A stretch of 46,249 nt of DNA from a virus, in IMG/VR virus record IMGVR_UViG_3300005096_000069, positions 1-46,249 of that record; one strand, written 5' to 3'. Below the pieces are notes generated by a model, which saw only the letters and a list, made by a program, of their open reading frames with translations, was not told the DNA's origin and searched no databases. Every line of letters starts with the position of its first letter. Position 1 is the first letter of the stretch. The translations under genes were made by a program, and so were the position numbers. Below, piece by piece: positions 32,767-40,989 of the stretch.

Positions 32767-33762
32767 TCATTCCTCGCGAGCGCGCCCTCGCGCGCCCGCC
32801 TTCAACGTGTAAACGCTCCCTAGTCCGCCCGAGGCGTGCCCGATCAGTCGCGTGAAGCGAACCGGGAACATCCACTTGCGATCCGAGATCACGGAGAAGT
32901 CCCTTCGGGTATCGGCGACCCCACTAGCCGTTGCCTGGTATCCGAATGCCATCGCGACCTGCGCCTCTGTCGCCACGCCGCCGTTTGCTCGCACGGCGGT
33001 TGTGAATCCATGCTCGATGCGCGACGCTGTGGCTATGTCCAGAGGGACACAGGGGCGATGCGGTCGGTTGCTTTCCTTGCTCTCGATGTCGTCCACGACG
33101 GGGACGGATGCACTCTGTGATAGGGGTCTTCCGTCGAACTGGTAGATAGTCTTGGCTGATCCTCCGCCCCGGGCTTCCGTGATCTGAGGGTCGATCGAGT
33201 TGGCGCGCTTGAACTGCCGCGCAACTGTCTTCTTGCTCCTTCCGATCGCCTTGGACATCTCTGCTTGAGAGAGCGGTCCGTTGGCGAGGACCTCCGCCCA
33301 CCTCGAAGCGATCTCGGCGGAGGTCTCAGGTCCCCAACCGTTCGCGGCGCACACTTCGCTGACCTTGCGAGTTGGACTGGAAAGGCGGAGTGAGTCTTTC
33401 GTGGCTGACGCCGCCTTTCCGGACCCGCCACGGTCCGCGCCGCGTCGTCGGCGCAATCGGTCCGTGGCGACGCCAGCCCCCACGTGAGTCACGACCACCA
33501 TCGTCGCCGGTCGTGCCCCTGTGTGGCGAACCTCCCTCTCGATGAGTCCGGCAGCCGACAGGACTGCGGTGGCGTGATCCCGGAGTATCCGCGCATGAGT
33601 GTACTGCATCCTTTTGCTGCGCGGACACAGGTCCGCGACGACGTGGGCTGCGATCATTGACTTCACGCCACCCGATCCGATCTCGGCAGCGATCACGAGG
33701 ATGCGCCACGCGGCATCCTCCACCACTGCGAGGTCTGGTATGTATTCCATGTTCTTGGTCAT
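32767..33762 (-). CDS. Putative DNA-binding regulator with two winged-helix-like regions
   Basis: 331 residues; the start is at ATG 33762 (MTKNMEYIPDLAVVEDAAWR), with GAGGAAACCGAC before it, rather than the longer frame. The N-terminal 90 residues look like a winged helix with SRFTRR-like basic positions shifted out of frame upstream, so they are not counted. A clear HTH is seen at about 175-205 (LSQAEMSKAIGRSKKTVARQ), and a further helical domain at 260-320. It could regulate the switch from early to late genes, since it is the last early gene before the terminator. Target unknown. Confidence 0.65.
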   Translation of the reverse strand: MTKNMEYIPDLAVVEDAAWRILVIAAEIGSGGVKSMIAAHVVADLCPRSKRMQYTHARILRDHATAVLSAAGLIEREVRHTGARPATMVVVTHVGAGVATDRLRRRRGADRGGSGKAASATKDSLRLSSPTRKVSEVCAANGWGPETSAEIASRWAEVLANGPLSQAEMSKAIGRSKKTVARQFKRANSIDPQITEARGGGSAKTIYQFDGRPLSQSASVPVVDDIESKESNRPHRPCVPLDIATASRIEHGFTTAVRANGGVATEAQVAMAFGYQATASGVADTRRDFSVISDRKWMFPVRFTRLIGHASGGLGSVYTLKAGARGRAREE

Positions 33763-33812
33763 GTCGGTTTCCTCGTGGCAGACAGGAGCGGTCCGTGTAG
33801 TCGCGTGCGGCG

Positions 33813-34115
33813 TTACGTCTCGTCGCACATCCCGCAGTATAACGTGTCCCCGTCGATGACTCGGCCGCACCCGTGCTTACAGGTCGTGTGCTCGATCCTG
33901 AAGACGGCGTCGGGATCGGCGAATGCGACCTCATCCTCGATCTTGTTGTCGGCCGTGAATTCAATCCGGATGACCGGCGTCCCGTGGGAGCAGAGGGTCG
34001 CCGAGTGAACCGTGACAAGGCCGAACTCTGAGCCGCGGGGGTGTTCCATCTTGTCGTACTCCCGCAGGTCCTTCGCGAGGAGGCTACCCATTGAGGGACC
34101 TGTTCGGTTCGGCAT
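33813..34115 (-). CDS. Small protein with C-terminal zinc ribbon, 100 aa
   Basis: Starts MPNRTGPSMGSLLAKDLREY. The first half is polar. The last 25 residues hold a zinc ribbon: CKHGCGRVIDGDTLYCGMC, with four Cys in two pairs. Gaps of about 50 bases flank it. Function unknown; nucleic-acid or protein binding are equally possible. Confidence 0.75.
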   Translation of the reverse strand: MPNRTGPSMGSLLAKDLREYDKMEHPRGSEFGLVTVHSATLCSHGTPVIRIEFTADNKIEDEVAFADPDAVFRIEHTTCKHGCGRVIDGDTLYCGMCDET

Positions 34116-34164
34116 GAGTCGGTCTCCGTTGCGGGGCGTGTCTATTCCAGGCTATGCCCAGAGA

Positions 34165-34578
34165 TTAGCTGCCCTCGTGTGTCCCCTCGGTGCCGTCGGA
34201 CACCCGGCGCTTCGTTCGATTGTCGAGGTGCTTCATGGCCTCCTGGATGTGCATGAGAGCACTCTCGTTCTCGACGCACGCAAACTTGCCTGCGCTCGAT
34301 GTCTGGTAAAACGCTATCCGCGCGTGGGCGGCGTGGAGGACGTCCTCGACGAACGCGCCGTTCGGTTCGATGCGCGTGCATCCGGGCCGCGCCGGTCCGC
34401 CGCTGTCCGCGTCGCATCCCTCGGACTCACAGATCGCCTTGTGCTTGCCCACCGCCTTGTGCTTACCCAGCGGCCCGTCCTGCCAACGAATGGAGATCCC
34501 GGAGCCGCGCGCCGATCCCCCCGCGGGGTTGCCGTTTCCATCGACCGAGTTTCGGATACTGATGCCTTGTCGTGCCAT
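34165..34578 (-). CDS. Conserved-looking phage protein, 137 aa
   Basis: ATG 34578 (MARQGISIRNSVDGNGNPAG) follows a textbook TAGGAGGCCAC site. The N-terminal Gly-rich region includes a duplicated segment (GKHKAVGKHKAI). The C-terminal half is helical (VEDVLHAAHARIAFYQ, then SALMHIQEAMKHLDNRTKRR). This arrangement recurs in phage accessory regions without a known role. The frame is open upstream into the next gene, but the ribosome site fixes this start. Confidence 0.75.
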   Translation of the reverse strand: MARQGISIRNSVDGNGNPAGGSARGSGISIRWQDGPLGKHKAVGKHKAICESEGCDADSGGPARPGCTRIEPNGAFVEDVLHAAHARIAFYQTSSAGKFACVENESALMHIQEAMKHLDNRTKRRVSDGTEGTHEGS

Positions 34579-34586
34579 GTGGCCTC

Positions 34587-35457
34587 CTATTGGTGATCGA
34601 ACTCGGCGAAGCCTGACCGCGTCCGCGGTCCCCGCGCACCTGCGCGGCCAGTCAAGAGTGACCCCGCCGGAGTCTGCGCGCGGATATGGGTAACCCTCCT
34701 CGGTGAACCCATGGATGATCTTGACCGATGGGCGCTCGCCGCCGAACGGGGCGCCCTCGTGGGCTGCCAGATCGTCACTCTTCGGCATGTATTCGTCCTT
34801 GAACTCGCATGGACTCAAGTGCTCCCCTGAGATCCTGCAGAAACTCGACCGGCGGCACACGACGGTCCGGTACGCGGGGGCGTCGATCTCCCGAACCTCG
34901 ATCGGCTTGAGGAGGCAGACCTGGCCGGTCCGTGGGTTCTGGAAGACCTGGTACGCGCCGACCTGGTACGCGCCGACCTGGTACGCGCCGCCCTGGTACG
35001 CGCCGCCCTGGTGGAGACCGTGCCCCGGCGGATCGAAGAGTAACGGGTCACCCTCCTCGACATAGTCTCCCACGTACTGCGTAGCGGCGTGGGTCGGCAC
35101 CGCCCGGACGTGCGCCTGCCGGTCATCCTCGGCCGTAAGGGCGTCGCCGGGGATTTCTGGATCGTGTATCCCGTGGATAGTGATGCCCTTGACGACAGCT
35201 CGTCGAGAGCCGAGACCCAGCCGCTCCCGGTGCGCCTGGTGCGCCATGAGGACGCGGGACGCGATGTGCTCGGCCTCGACCCCGTAGATGGTCTCCTCGT
35301 CATCCACGAACCGCCTGCGGAGCAAGACGAGGCAGCGCTTCACGGGAGCATCCCAGGACTCCACCGCGACGCCTCCCATGTCCTTGATGAGAAGTACGTC
35401 TTCGGGGCGGACGAACACCGACCCCGGGCATCCGTTCAGGTTCTTGAATTCGATCAT
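34587..35457 (-). CDS. Hypothetical protein with GAYQV pentapeptide repeats; 3' end uncertain
   Basis: Starts MIEFKNLNGCPGSVFVRPED at ATG 35457 and overlaps the ATPase gene by 4 bases. Residues about 145-170 carry four GAYQ-type pentapeptides. The frame has no stop before the next gene's ATG, so as it stands the two would fuse. A different frame ends neatly SGFAEFDHQ with a TAG at 34587-34589, exactly before the next ribosome site, which hints at a single-base shift somewhere in 34600-34700. Middle parts include Cys-rich VVCRRSSFCRISGEHLSPC. Function not recognised. Confidence 0.55.
34946..35005. repeat. Four 15-base tandem repeats
   Basis: Unit ACCTGGTACGCGCCG, with the last copy beginning CCC, plus a decayed fifth copy to about 35020. 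It codes Gly-Ala-Tyr-Gln-Val/Gly pentapeptides on the minus strand and keeps the frame whatever the copy number. Confidence 0.85.
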
Positions 35458-36767
35458 CCCTCCACCTGCCCATCCTCTATCACCACCGAGCCCGGGACGT
35501 CGGCCGAGATCCGCTCAACGATGAGCTGGAGCCCTTCCTCCCGCGCGAAGCCGAGCACCTCGCTCATCGCGTCCGCGTCGAGGTCGTTGCCGTCGCGCAC
35601 CAGGCACGTCCGCAACTTCGGGTGACGAGCCGCCATGACGCGCACCGATGCGCGGATGCGTTCCGACGTGGATGCTGCGCTGAACGGGCGACCGCCCAGC
35701 AGCACGCCCGCACCGTCCTCGGTCAGCGAGAGACCGGCTGGCAGGGCGACCGATGCGAGGGCGTCACGCTTCGCCGCGTCCATGCCGTCGAGCCGATCGG
35801 TGAGGGCCTGCGCTGTCTCTGCGAGGTGGATGCGTCGAGCGCCGTCCTTCGCGAGAGCGTCGTTCGCTGCCTCGATGCGCGACGACTCCTCGTTCGTCTC
35901 CGACACCGTGGCGATGCTGTCGCGGATCGCCGTCACGTCGGGAGGATCTCCGGCCTCGGCGGCCTGCCGCCTCGCCTCTTCGCCGTCGGCCTTCCACGTC
36001 GCGATGGACTCGACCCGGTCCTGCGCCAGCGCCTCGATCTTGTCGTCGATGTCAGCGAGTAGCGCAGTTGCTCCCGCGTATCCGTCGCGGCACCGGGCGA
36101 GGGCGCCCGCTCGGTCCCTGCCCGACGCGATGGCCGCCTCGGCAGCGTCCATCTTCGCCATGAGTTCGCGCATCTCGACTCTCGGCGGCACGTCCTGAGT
36201 GCGACGACCAGCCATCCCCGCCTCTGCCTCGCGTAGCGTGCGGTTGACCGTCGTGCGATCGTCGAAGATCGCCTTGCGCTCAGCAGCGTGCTCAGCGAGG
36301 TCGATCGGTAGCGGAGCAATCTCGGCGAGCATCTCGACACGCGCCTTGTCGGCCGCCGCCTCGGTCTTCATGCCTGCCGGGGTCGCGAACGCCATGACGT
36401 CGAAGCCGAGCGCGCCGCGGATCGCATCGAGCACGGTCCGCGCGGACCCTTGCCGCACACCCTCTGCGTTCGTGACGACGAGGCGCTCCTTGCCGTCCTT
36501 CCATGTCTTCTCCACGATCAGGTGGACAAGATCGGGCGACTCGCCAAGCGTGACGCGCACCGTCGCCGCCTCCTCGCCCTCGTGGACCGGGAGGGCGGGC
36601 GCTGCGCCGCGTCCGCAGAGAGCGGCCTCCACGGCTCGCAGAACGCTGGACTTCCCCTGAGCGTTGCGCCCCGACACGACGAGCGAGTCGCCGCGCAGCT
36701 CCAATTCAACGCACTTGAGGCGCGCGAAGTTCTCCGCACGCAGTTCGATCACTTTCAGTTCAGGCAT
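35454..36767 (-). CDS. SbcC/RecF-like AAA ATPase
   Basis: 437 residues from ATG 36767, which overlaps the upstream stop as TGATG. The N-terminus MPELKVIELRAENFARLK and the Walker A motif GRNAQGKSS (33-41) are typical of SMC/RecF/SbcC ATPases. A coiled-coil centre runs roughly 150-340 with a hinge-like short turn. The C-terminal SAASTSERIRASVRV resembles the ABC signature, followed by RTCLVRDGNDLD as a weak Walker B. It sits next to recT and the YqaJ exonuclease, so it probably acts in recombination at DNA ends. No SbcD nuclease partner is visible. Confidence 0.8.
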   Translation of the reverse strand: MPELKVIELRAENFARLKCVELELRGDSLVVSGRNAQGKSSVLRAVEAALCGRGAAPALPVHEGEEAATVRVTLGESPDLVHLIVEKTWKDGKERLVVTNAEGVRQGSARTVLDAIRGALGFDVMAFATPAGMKTEAAADKARVEMLAEIAPLPIDLAEHAAERKAIFDDRTTVNRTLREAEAGMAGRRTQDVPPRVEMRELMAKMDAAEAAIASGRDRAGALARCRDGYAGATALLADIDDKIEALAQDRVESIATWKADGEEARRQAAEAGDPPDVTAIRDSIATVSETNEESSRIEAANDALAKDGARRIHLAETAQALTDRLDGMDAAKRDALASVALPAGLSLTEDGAGVLLGGRPFSAASTSERIRASVRVMAARHPKLRTCLVRDGNDLDADAMSEVLGFAREEGLQLIVERISADVPGSVVIEDGQVEG

Positions 36768-37036
36768 CACTCAACTCCGTTCGCGACTTCCCAGTCGGCT
36801 TGCTTCTTGTCCCACCACCCGCCAAGGGCGCGCGGCATGTAGTCATCCCGCCCGAGATCCTCCCGGAGGCGGGGGTCGAGCGGATCTCCCAACGGACTCG
36901 CCGGTGGCGGCGGAGTCGGTGGTCGTCCCCCGGATGGACGGCACGTCGGCGCTACCCTGCGGGGAGGCGATTGACGCACTGTATGGCCGTCGATGTCCGC
37001 GCGCACGACTCGACGGATGCCATCCCCTGACTGCAT
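36767..37036 (-). CDS. Small Pro-rich protein, 89 aa
   Basis: ATG 37036 overlaps the RecT stop (TGATG), and its stop overlaps the ATPase start in the same way, so it is embedded in the recombination operon. The middle is Pro-rich (PPTPPPPASPLGDPLD), and the C-terminus looks folded (YMPRALGGWWDKKQADWEVA). It may act as an adaptor; no family is recognised. Confidence 0.65.
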   Translation of the reverse strand: MQSGDGIRRVVRADIDGHTVRQSPPRRVAPTCRPSGGRPPTPPPPASPLGDPLDPRLREDLGRDDYMPRALGGWWDKKQADWEVANGVE

Positions 37037-37914
37037 CAGTACGCTGGCTGGCCCGCGTCGCCCATTCCGGACGGCACGCTGTCGGGGATGATCTCCCCCG
37101 TCTCCGGGTCGATGCCCTCCCCGACTGGCGTCGCCGGAGGGTCGGGAGCATCCGACACGTCAGCGACGACGTTCGGCGCGTCGGGCATCATGGCGGCTGT
37201 CAGAGCGTCATCCCCGCGCACCGTGTCCGCTGCGCCCGCGAGGGCCAACAATCGTTGGTCGTCGTCGTCCGCCGGGAGCATGTTGCACAGCCGAAGGATC
37301 GCCGTCTTCTTCGCCATCGCGTCGTAGTCTGTCACCCACGGGCCGGACGACGACGCCTTCGACCGCCCACGATAGAAGTCGATGTCATCGCGTGACAGGA
37401 CGACAAACAGCGGCAGCTCCTTGGCGTCCCTCATGTGAGCGACCGCGTACACAGCGATGATGACGCCGCGGTTCGACAGGACGGGCTTGTGCCGGAGGAT
37501 CGGGTCCGCCCCCATCTGATACTCGAACGAGTCGTTCTTGCAGACGATCTGGGCGTCGAGGCGCAGAACGTCGCCGGACCGGCGCGCGACCTTCATCGCT
37601 CCCCGGTAGTCGATGATTGGCGTGATCTCGAGGACGCCCTTGTTCTTGAACGGGACGAGCCAGATGCCGCCGCGCCCGGTTGGTGCGAGGCCGGCCTGCG
37701 CGGAGAACAGGAGCGCCCGCGTGATTGACGCCGGGGAGCACGTCATCAGTAGCGGATTTGTCGTGAACGCCGAGGCGATCATCCGCGTGTACCGCTGGGG
37801 CGTGAGACCCACAGACGGGAGCGTCATCGCCAGCTTCTTCTGGAATGACTCGCTCGCGAGCATCTCTTGATTGCCCTTCGCGATCTGCGCGGGGGTCAGG
37901 TTTGGTTGGGCCAT
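37036..37914 (-). CDS. recT: RecT-family single-strand annealing protein
   Basis: 292 residues, ATG 37914 after AAGGAGGCCA. The core matches RecT: LPSVGLTPQRYTRMIASAF, ALLFSAQAGLAPTGRGG, then ITPIIDYRGAMKVARRSGDV and IIAVYAVAHM. The last 70 residues are acidic and disordered, as in other RecT proteins. It binds ssDNA left by the phage exonuclease and anneals homologous strands. It works with the YqaJ gene at 39180 in the same transcription unit. Confidence 0.93.
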   Translation of the reverse strand: MAQPNLTPAQIAKGNQEMLASESFQKKLAMTLPSVGLTPQRYTRMIASAFTTNPLLMTCSPASITRALLFSAQAGLAPTGRGGIWLVPFKNKGVLEITPIIDYRGAMKVARRSGDVLRLDAQIVCKNDSFEYQMGADPILRHKPVLSNRGVIIAVYAVAHMRDAKELPLFVVLSRDDIDFYRGRSKASSSGPWVTDYDAMAKKTAILRLCNMLPADDDDQRLLALAGAADTVRGDDALTAAMMPDAPNVVADVSDAPDPPATPVGEGIDPETGEIIPDSVPSGMGDAGQPAY

Positions 37915-38014
37915 TTGGCCTCCTTTCGTGGGGCGGATAGTCTACCGGATGGCGGGGAGATCAGGAAGTCTCTTTGGGGCAGCGTCGGGGGGTAGTGTCC
38001 TCGGCTGCTCCCCT

Positions 38015-38110
38015 TCATCGGTCCCGCAGCCACGCGAGGCACGAGTAGCAGAAGCCCTGCGTGCGGAACCTGGGGCGGAATTGATCTCCGCACATGGCGC
38101 ATTGGCGCAT
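38015..38110 (-). CDS. 31-residue zinc-ribbon microprotein
   Basis: ATG 38110, after GAGAGGACGTTCCG, reads MRQCAMCGDQFRPRFRTQGF and ends CYSCLAWLRDR at a TGA. Two C-x2-C pairs are 17 residues apart with basic residues between, enough for one treble-clef or ribbon finger. It lies in the gap upstream of recT. Its size, ribosome site and perfect Cys pattern argue for a real gene. Function unknown. Confidence 0.65.
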   Translation of the reverse strand: MRQCAMCGDQFRPRFRTQGFCYSCLAWLRDR

Positions 38111-38199
38111 CGGAACGTCCTCTCAGTGCTTGGTCGAAGCGTAGCGCCGCGCGCCAGGGACGAACCCACGACGCGCGACGCGTACGAAAGGAGACTCGG

Positions 38200-38574
38200 T
38201 CAGCGCGCGTCGCAGGCGCTGTTCGGCGAGGGCGGCGGTTCTGGTGACTCATCCTCGAAAGTCGGCATCGTCAGCGAGTTCGGAAGAACCACGTCTTCGT
38301 CGCGTATGACGAACCGCGCGGCGTCCTCGGGCGACACCACCGACCGGACTATGGCGTTAGCCGTGGACTTCAGGACGTGCGTGTACTCATCCCCCTTGGC
38401 CCGCCGCTCCTCGATGTGATGGAGGAAGGATAGAGCCTTCTCGTCATCCCATGCGAGGTCGCAGAAGACCTTGGCGCACCCTCCCGCGTTCCCGACCTTC
38501 TGGGCGATCTCGCCGCCGGCAGACCACTGATGCCGGGCGCCTTCGCGGAACCCGAGCCAATGCGCAGCGATCAT
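38200..38574 (-). CDS. Small membrane protein; may start upstream at a non-ATG codon
   Basis: From ATG 38574 the product is 124 residues (MIAAHWLGFREGARHQWSAG) with a soluble acidic C-terminus. The same frame is open upstream to an ATC at 38620-38622, which follows GGAGG by 11 bases, and the extra residues (IFDPWIVGGSILVGVL) would complete a membrane helix with MIAAHWLGF. No ATG or GTG exists in that extension. So either a rare ATC start gives a 140-residue membrane protein, or the ATG start leaves half a helix. Function unknown. Confidence 0.6.
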   Translation of the reverse strand: MIAAHWLGFREGARHQWSAGGEIAQKVGNAGGCAKVFCDLAWDDEKALSFLHHIEERRAKGDEYTHVLKSTANAIVRSVVSPEDAARFVIRDEDVVLPNSLTMPTFEDESPEPPPSPNSACDAR

Positions 38575-38625
38575 CAGGACGCCGACGAGGATGCTCCCAC
38601 CGACGATCCACGGATCGAAGATGAC

Positions 38626-39183
38626 CTAGCTAGCCTCCGGGGCGGGCCTAGCGAACGCATCGGAAACGGCGTCCTCGATCTCGGTGTCGTCGTTGTCCGG
38701 GTTGCCGTGGTCGTCGTCCGGCTCCCCCTCCCCTGCGGCGCTGACCGCGTTCACGTCGGGGTCGAACGATCCGGGCTCGATCGTCCCGCGCTCCTTCTCT
38801 GCGGCGGCGCGAGCGACCTCCTCCACGAGGATGTAGTCGTTCGATATGATGAACTGGCTGAAGGGGGAGCCAGCGAGCCCCCCTCCATCCTTCGAGTACA
38901 GCGACGCCGTGTACGTGGTCGCCCACGATCCATCGCTGGCCATGGCCTTGCCGCCGTGGAACGATACGTCCTCGCGGATCTCGGGCGTGATCGCCTCGCG
39001 CAGCCAGTCCGAGATCGCCTCGGAGCCGTTCAGTGATCCGTCGGTGTTCATTGTGACGCGGAGACCGTCCACGCGGATGTGGTGCTCGGCCGTCGGTCCG
39101 CAATCGACACCGAGATCCTCAAGCCACTCGATGGCTCGTGTGAACGCTTCAACCTGCGTTCGTGGGGTGAATGTGGTGGTCAT
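38626..39183 (-). CDS. Hypothetical protein in the recombination operon, 185 aa
   Basis: Starts MTTTFTPRTQVEAFTRAIEW; overlaps the YqaJ stop by 4 bases. The N-terminal 130 residues look folded (LGVDCGPTAEHHIRVDGLRV, TTYTASLYSKDGGG). The rest is very acidic and disordered (DDDHGNPDNDDTEIEDAV). Its coupling to the exonuclease gene suggests a partner in recombination, for example an inhibitor or ssDNA-mimic tail, but that is inference. Confidence 0.7.
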   Translation of the reverse strand: MTTTFTPRTQVEAFTRAIEWLEDLGVDCGPTAEHHIRVDGLRVTMNTDGSLNGSEAISDWLREAITPEIREDVSFHGGKAMASDGSWATTYTASLYSKDGGGLAGSPFSQFIISNDYILVEEVARAAAEKERGTIEPGSFDPDVNAVSAAGEGEPDDDHGNPDNDDTEIEDAVSDAFARPAPEAS

Positions 39184-40193
39184 TTGGTCTTCCTCTTGGT
39201 CGGGGCTCGCAGGACCGAGAACGTCGATCCCTTGGTGACGGACGGCTTGCGGGTCTGCTCACGATACGTCCACTTGCGCCCGTCGAGCAGGAGCCCGACC
39301 GGCAGGCCGCCCAGTCGGGCGATCATGCGATTCTCGATGCCCTTGCACTCGGCCGCGTCGTCCTTGATGCGGGACTTGAGCAGCTCGCGGCGGTCGGTGT
39401 CATCCTGCGCGGCCATGTCCAGCGCGACGGGGTCGCCGTCGATGTGCGGGTTCATCGCCTTGAGAGCGTCGCGGCATGCGTCAGACGACGTCGGATCGGG
39501 GGCCCCTCCGCCGTTGAGCCGCGCGTGGAAGTCCTCGAGCGCCTCGCGGTGCAGCGAAAGCCAGCCCTCGTCGCGCTCGATGATGTACCACCGGAAGTCG
39601 TTTCCGCCGAGCAGCACGCCGAGATAGGTCTCCGGCATGTCGCATACGGCCATCCCGTGTTGACACTGAGCGACCACCTCAGGGGGCGGCCCATCGGCCC
39701 ATCGGTCCGCGGACCACTGGCCGACGTTTTTGAACTCGGCGAGACGGCACGGAACCCCACGGTCGTCGATGACGAACCCATCGGGAGAGTGCCCGAGACC
39801 GGGCAACTCCCGGTTGAATGCGATGCTGTCCTTCGTGTGAAGGAGCTGGACGCCCGCCTTCTTCGTGAGGAGGCCGCAGATCGTGGCCTCGATGTAGTTG
39901 CCGACGGTCAGGTGATCGACGAGGTCGTCGGCGCGGTCCTCCTCGACGAGGATGCCCGTCTTCTTCGCCCACGTTTTCAGCAGCGACGAGTACGGGTGAT
40001 CGGTCGTCAACACGGCGGCGTCGGTGCCAGTCGTGATGACGGTTCGGGCCGCGAGCCATCGCTCGCGCGACTCGTACCGGCACAACTCGATCTGGCCGGG
40101 TGTGCGGGTCATGTCGATCCGCTTGATGATGCCCTCGCTGTCGGCGACGGGCTCGACGGGTCTCATGCCCGCGTCTAGGATCATGCCTGCCAT
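39180..40193 (-). CDS. YqaJ-family (lambda-type) recombination exonuclease
   Basis: 337 residues from ATG 40193, with GAAAGGAGACACAC before it. The nuclease core is visible: GHSPDGF (D138), LAEFKNV (E153-x-K155) and QCQHGMAV (Q177 region), then LLGGNDFRWYIIERDEGW, which is characteristic of YqaJ proteins. It should digest dsDNA ends 5' to 3' to make ssDNA for RecT. The C-terminal 90 residues are a helical extension. The longer frame to 40286 lacks a ribosome site. Confidence 0.9.
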   Translation of the reverse strand: MAGMILDAGMRPVEPVADSEGIIKRIDMTRTPGQIELCRYESRERWLAARTVITTGTDAAVLTTDHPYSSLLKTWAKKTGILVEEDRADDLVDHLTVGNYIEATICGLLTKKAGVQLLHTKDSIAFNRELPGLGHSPDGFVIDDRGVPCRLAEFKNVGQWSADRWADGPPPEVVAQCQHGMAVCDMPETYLGVLLGGNDFRWYIIERDEGWLSLHREALEDFHARLNGGGAPDPTSSDACRDALKAMNPHIDGDPVALDMAAQDDTDRRELLKSRIKDDAAECKGIENRMIARLGGLPVGLLLDGRKWTYREQTRKPSVTKGSTFSVLRAPTKRKTK

Positions 40194-40261
40194 GTGTGTC
40201 TCCTTTCGTGGGAGTTCTTGTGCGGTCGCTACGCTACCGTGTGGCGGGGATTGGTTCCATG

Positions 40262-40477
40262 CTATTCCCGGCGCCCGGTCGTCCATATCTCGTCAGGTTC
40301 CCCACCGACTCGGTTGATCGCGATTACGCGCCCCGACTCGAGAAGGACGCCCGCCTCGTCGTGAACGGGGACGCATGCGTCTCGGTGATCGTCCATGTCC
40401 CGACCGGCCTCGATCCAGATCGCGCGGTCCATGTCAGCCATGAAGTCACTCAGTGATCCAAGGTGCTCCGGGACCAT
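40262..40477 (-). CDS. Hypothetical protein, 71 aa
   Basis: Starts MVPEHLGSLSDFMADMDRAI, overlapping the end of the upstream gene by 32 bases; ATG 40441 (MADMDRAIW) after GAGTGACTTC is a likely alternative start. It looks like a small beta protein (DACVPVHDEAGVLLESGRVI). Function unknown. The 68 bases between it and the YqaJ start hold only the exonuclease ribosome site. Confidence 0.55.
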   Translation of the reverse strand: MVPEHLGSLSDFMADMDRAIWIEAGRDMDDHRDACVPVHDEAGVLLESGRVIAINRVGGEPDEIWTTGRRE

Positions 40478-40793
40478 TCTGATTCCGTTCCACCTCCCGC
40501 GCGGCGCGGTACTTCGCGTCGGCGGCGTTGACGGCGTTCATCGCGAGGGCGCAGAGTAGGTTGAGCCGTTCGAAGTCGCGCTCCTCTACGTCTTCGCGGC
40601 GCTCGCTCGCGAAGTCGCCGTACTTCGTCACGGCCTCCGCCAGCGCCATCGCAGCAGCGGCGAGCGCATCGGCGGGGAGAGCGCGAACAGCGACCGCCAC
40701 CGCATTAAGCGCACCATCGGGCGTGTCGTGCTCGTCGCGGTAGGACGTGAGGATCGCAGTCAGCACCGCGGCGCGGCTCACGGGGTCAGCCAC
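40446..40793 (-). CDS. Ala-rich helical protein, 115 aa
   Basis: The start is placed at GTG 40793 (reads M/V-ADPVSRAAVLTAILTSY), with GCGAGG seven bases upstream; the larger frame lacks a start with a ribosome site. The protein is almost all helix (AVRALPADALAAAAMALAEA, then NLLCALAMNAVNAADAKYR). It overlaps the upstream zinc protein by 8 bases. Function unknown. Confidence 0.65.
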   Translation of the reverse strand: MADPVSRAAVLTAILTSYRDEHDTPDGALNAVAVAVRALPADALAAAAMALAEAVTKYGDFASERREDVEERDFERLNLLCALAMNAVNAADAKYRAAREVERNQNGPGAPWITE

Positions 40794-40989
40794 AGCAAAC
40801 CTCGCAAACCAGCTCAAACTCACGCCACGCAGCCGCACCACGCGACCAGCAGCGCTGACACAGATACGGACTCCGCGAGATGACGACGCCCGGGCTTGCC
40901 TCTGGTAGAGGAAGGGATGTGGGAGTGTGGGATGAGGCGCGCATTGCGCGGCCTGGGACCGCAACGGGCGTCGTCGTCTCGGGAGTCAC
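40786..40989 (-). CDS. Small protein with C-terminal zinc ribbon, 67 aa
   Basis: GTG 40989 overlaps the upstream stop as GTGA. The first 45 residues are Pro/Thr/Ser-rich. The C-terminus has CQRCWSRGAAAWREFELVC followed by EVCC: two Cys pairs 15 residues apart. Another of the many mini zinc proteins of this block. ATG 40947 (MRASSHTPTS) is an alternative start. Confidence 0.6.
   Translation of the reverse strand: MTPETTTPVAVPGRAMRASSHTPTSLPLPEASPGVVISRSPYLCQRCWSRGAAAWREFELVCEVCCG

Noticed and set aside
37925-38014. Hairpin GGGGCAGC/GCTGCTCCCC near 37976-38013
   Set aside because: The stem needs a bulge and no T-run follows on either strand; not called as a terminator.
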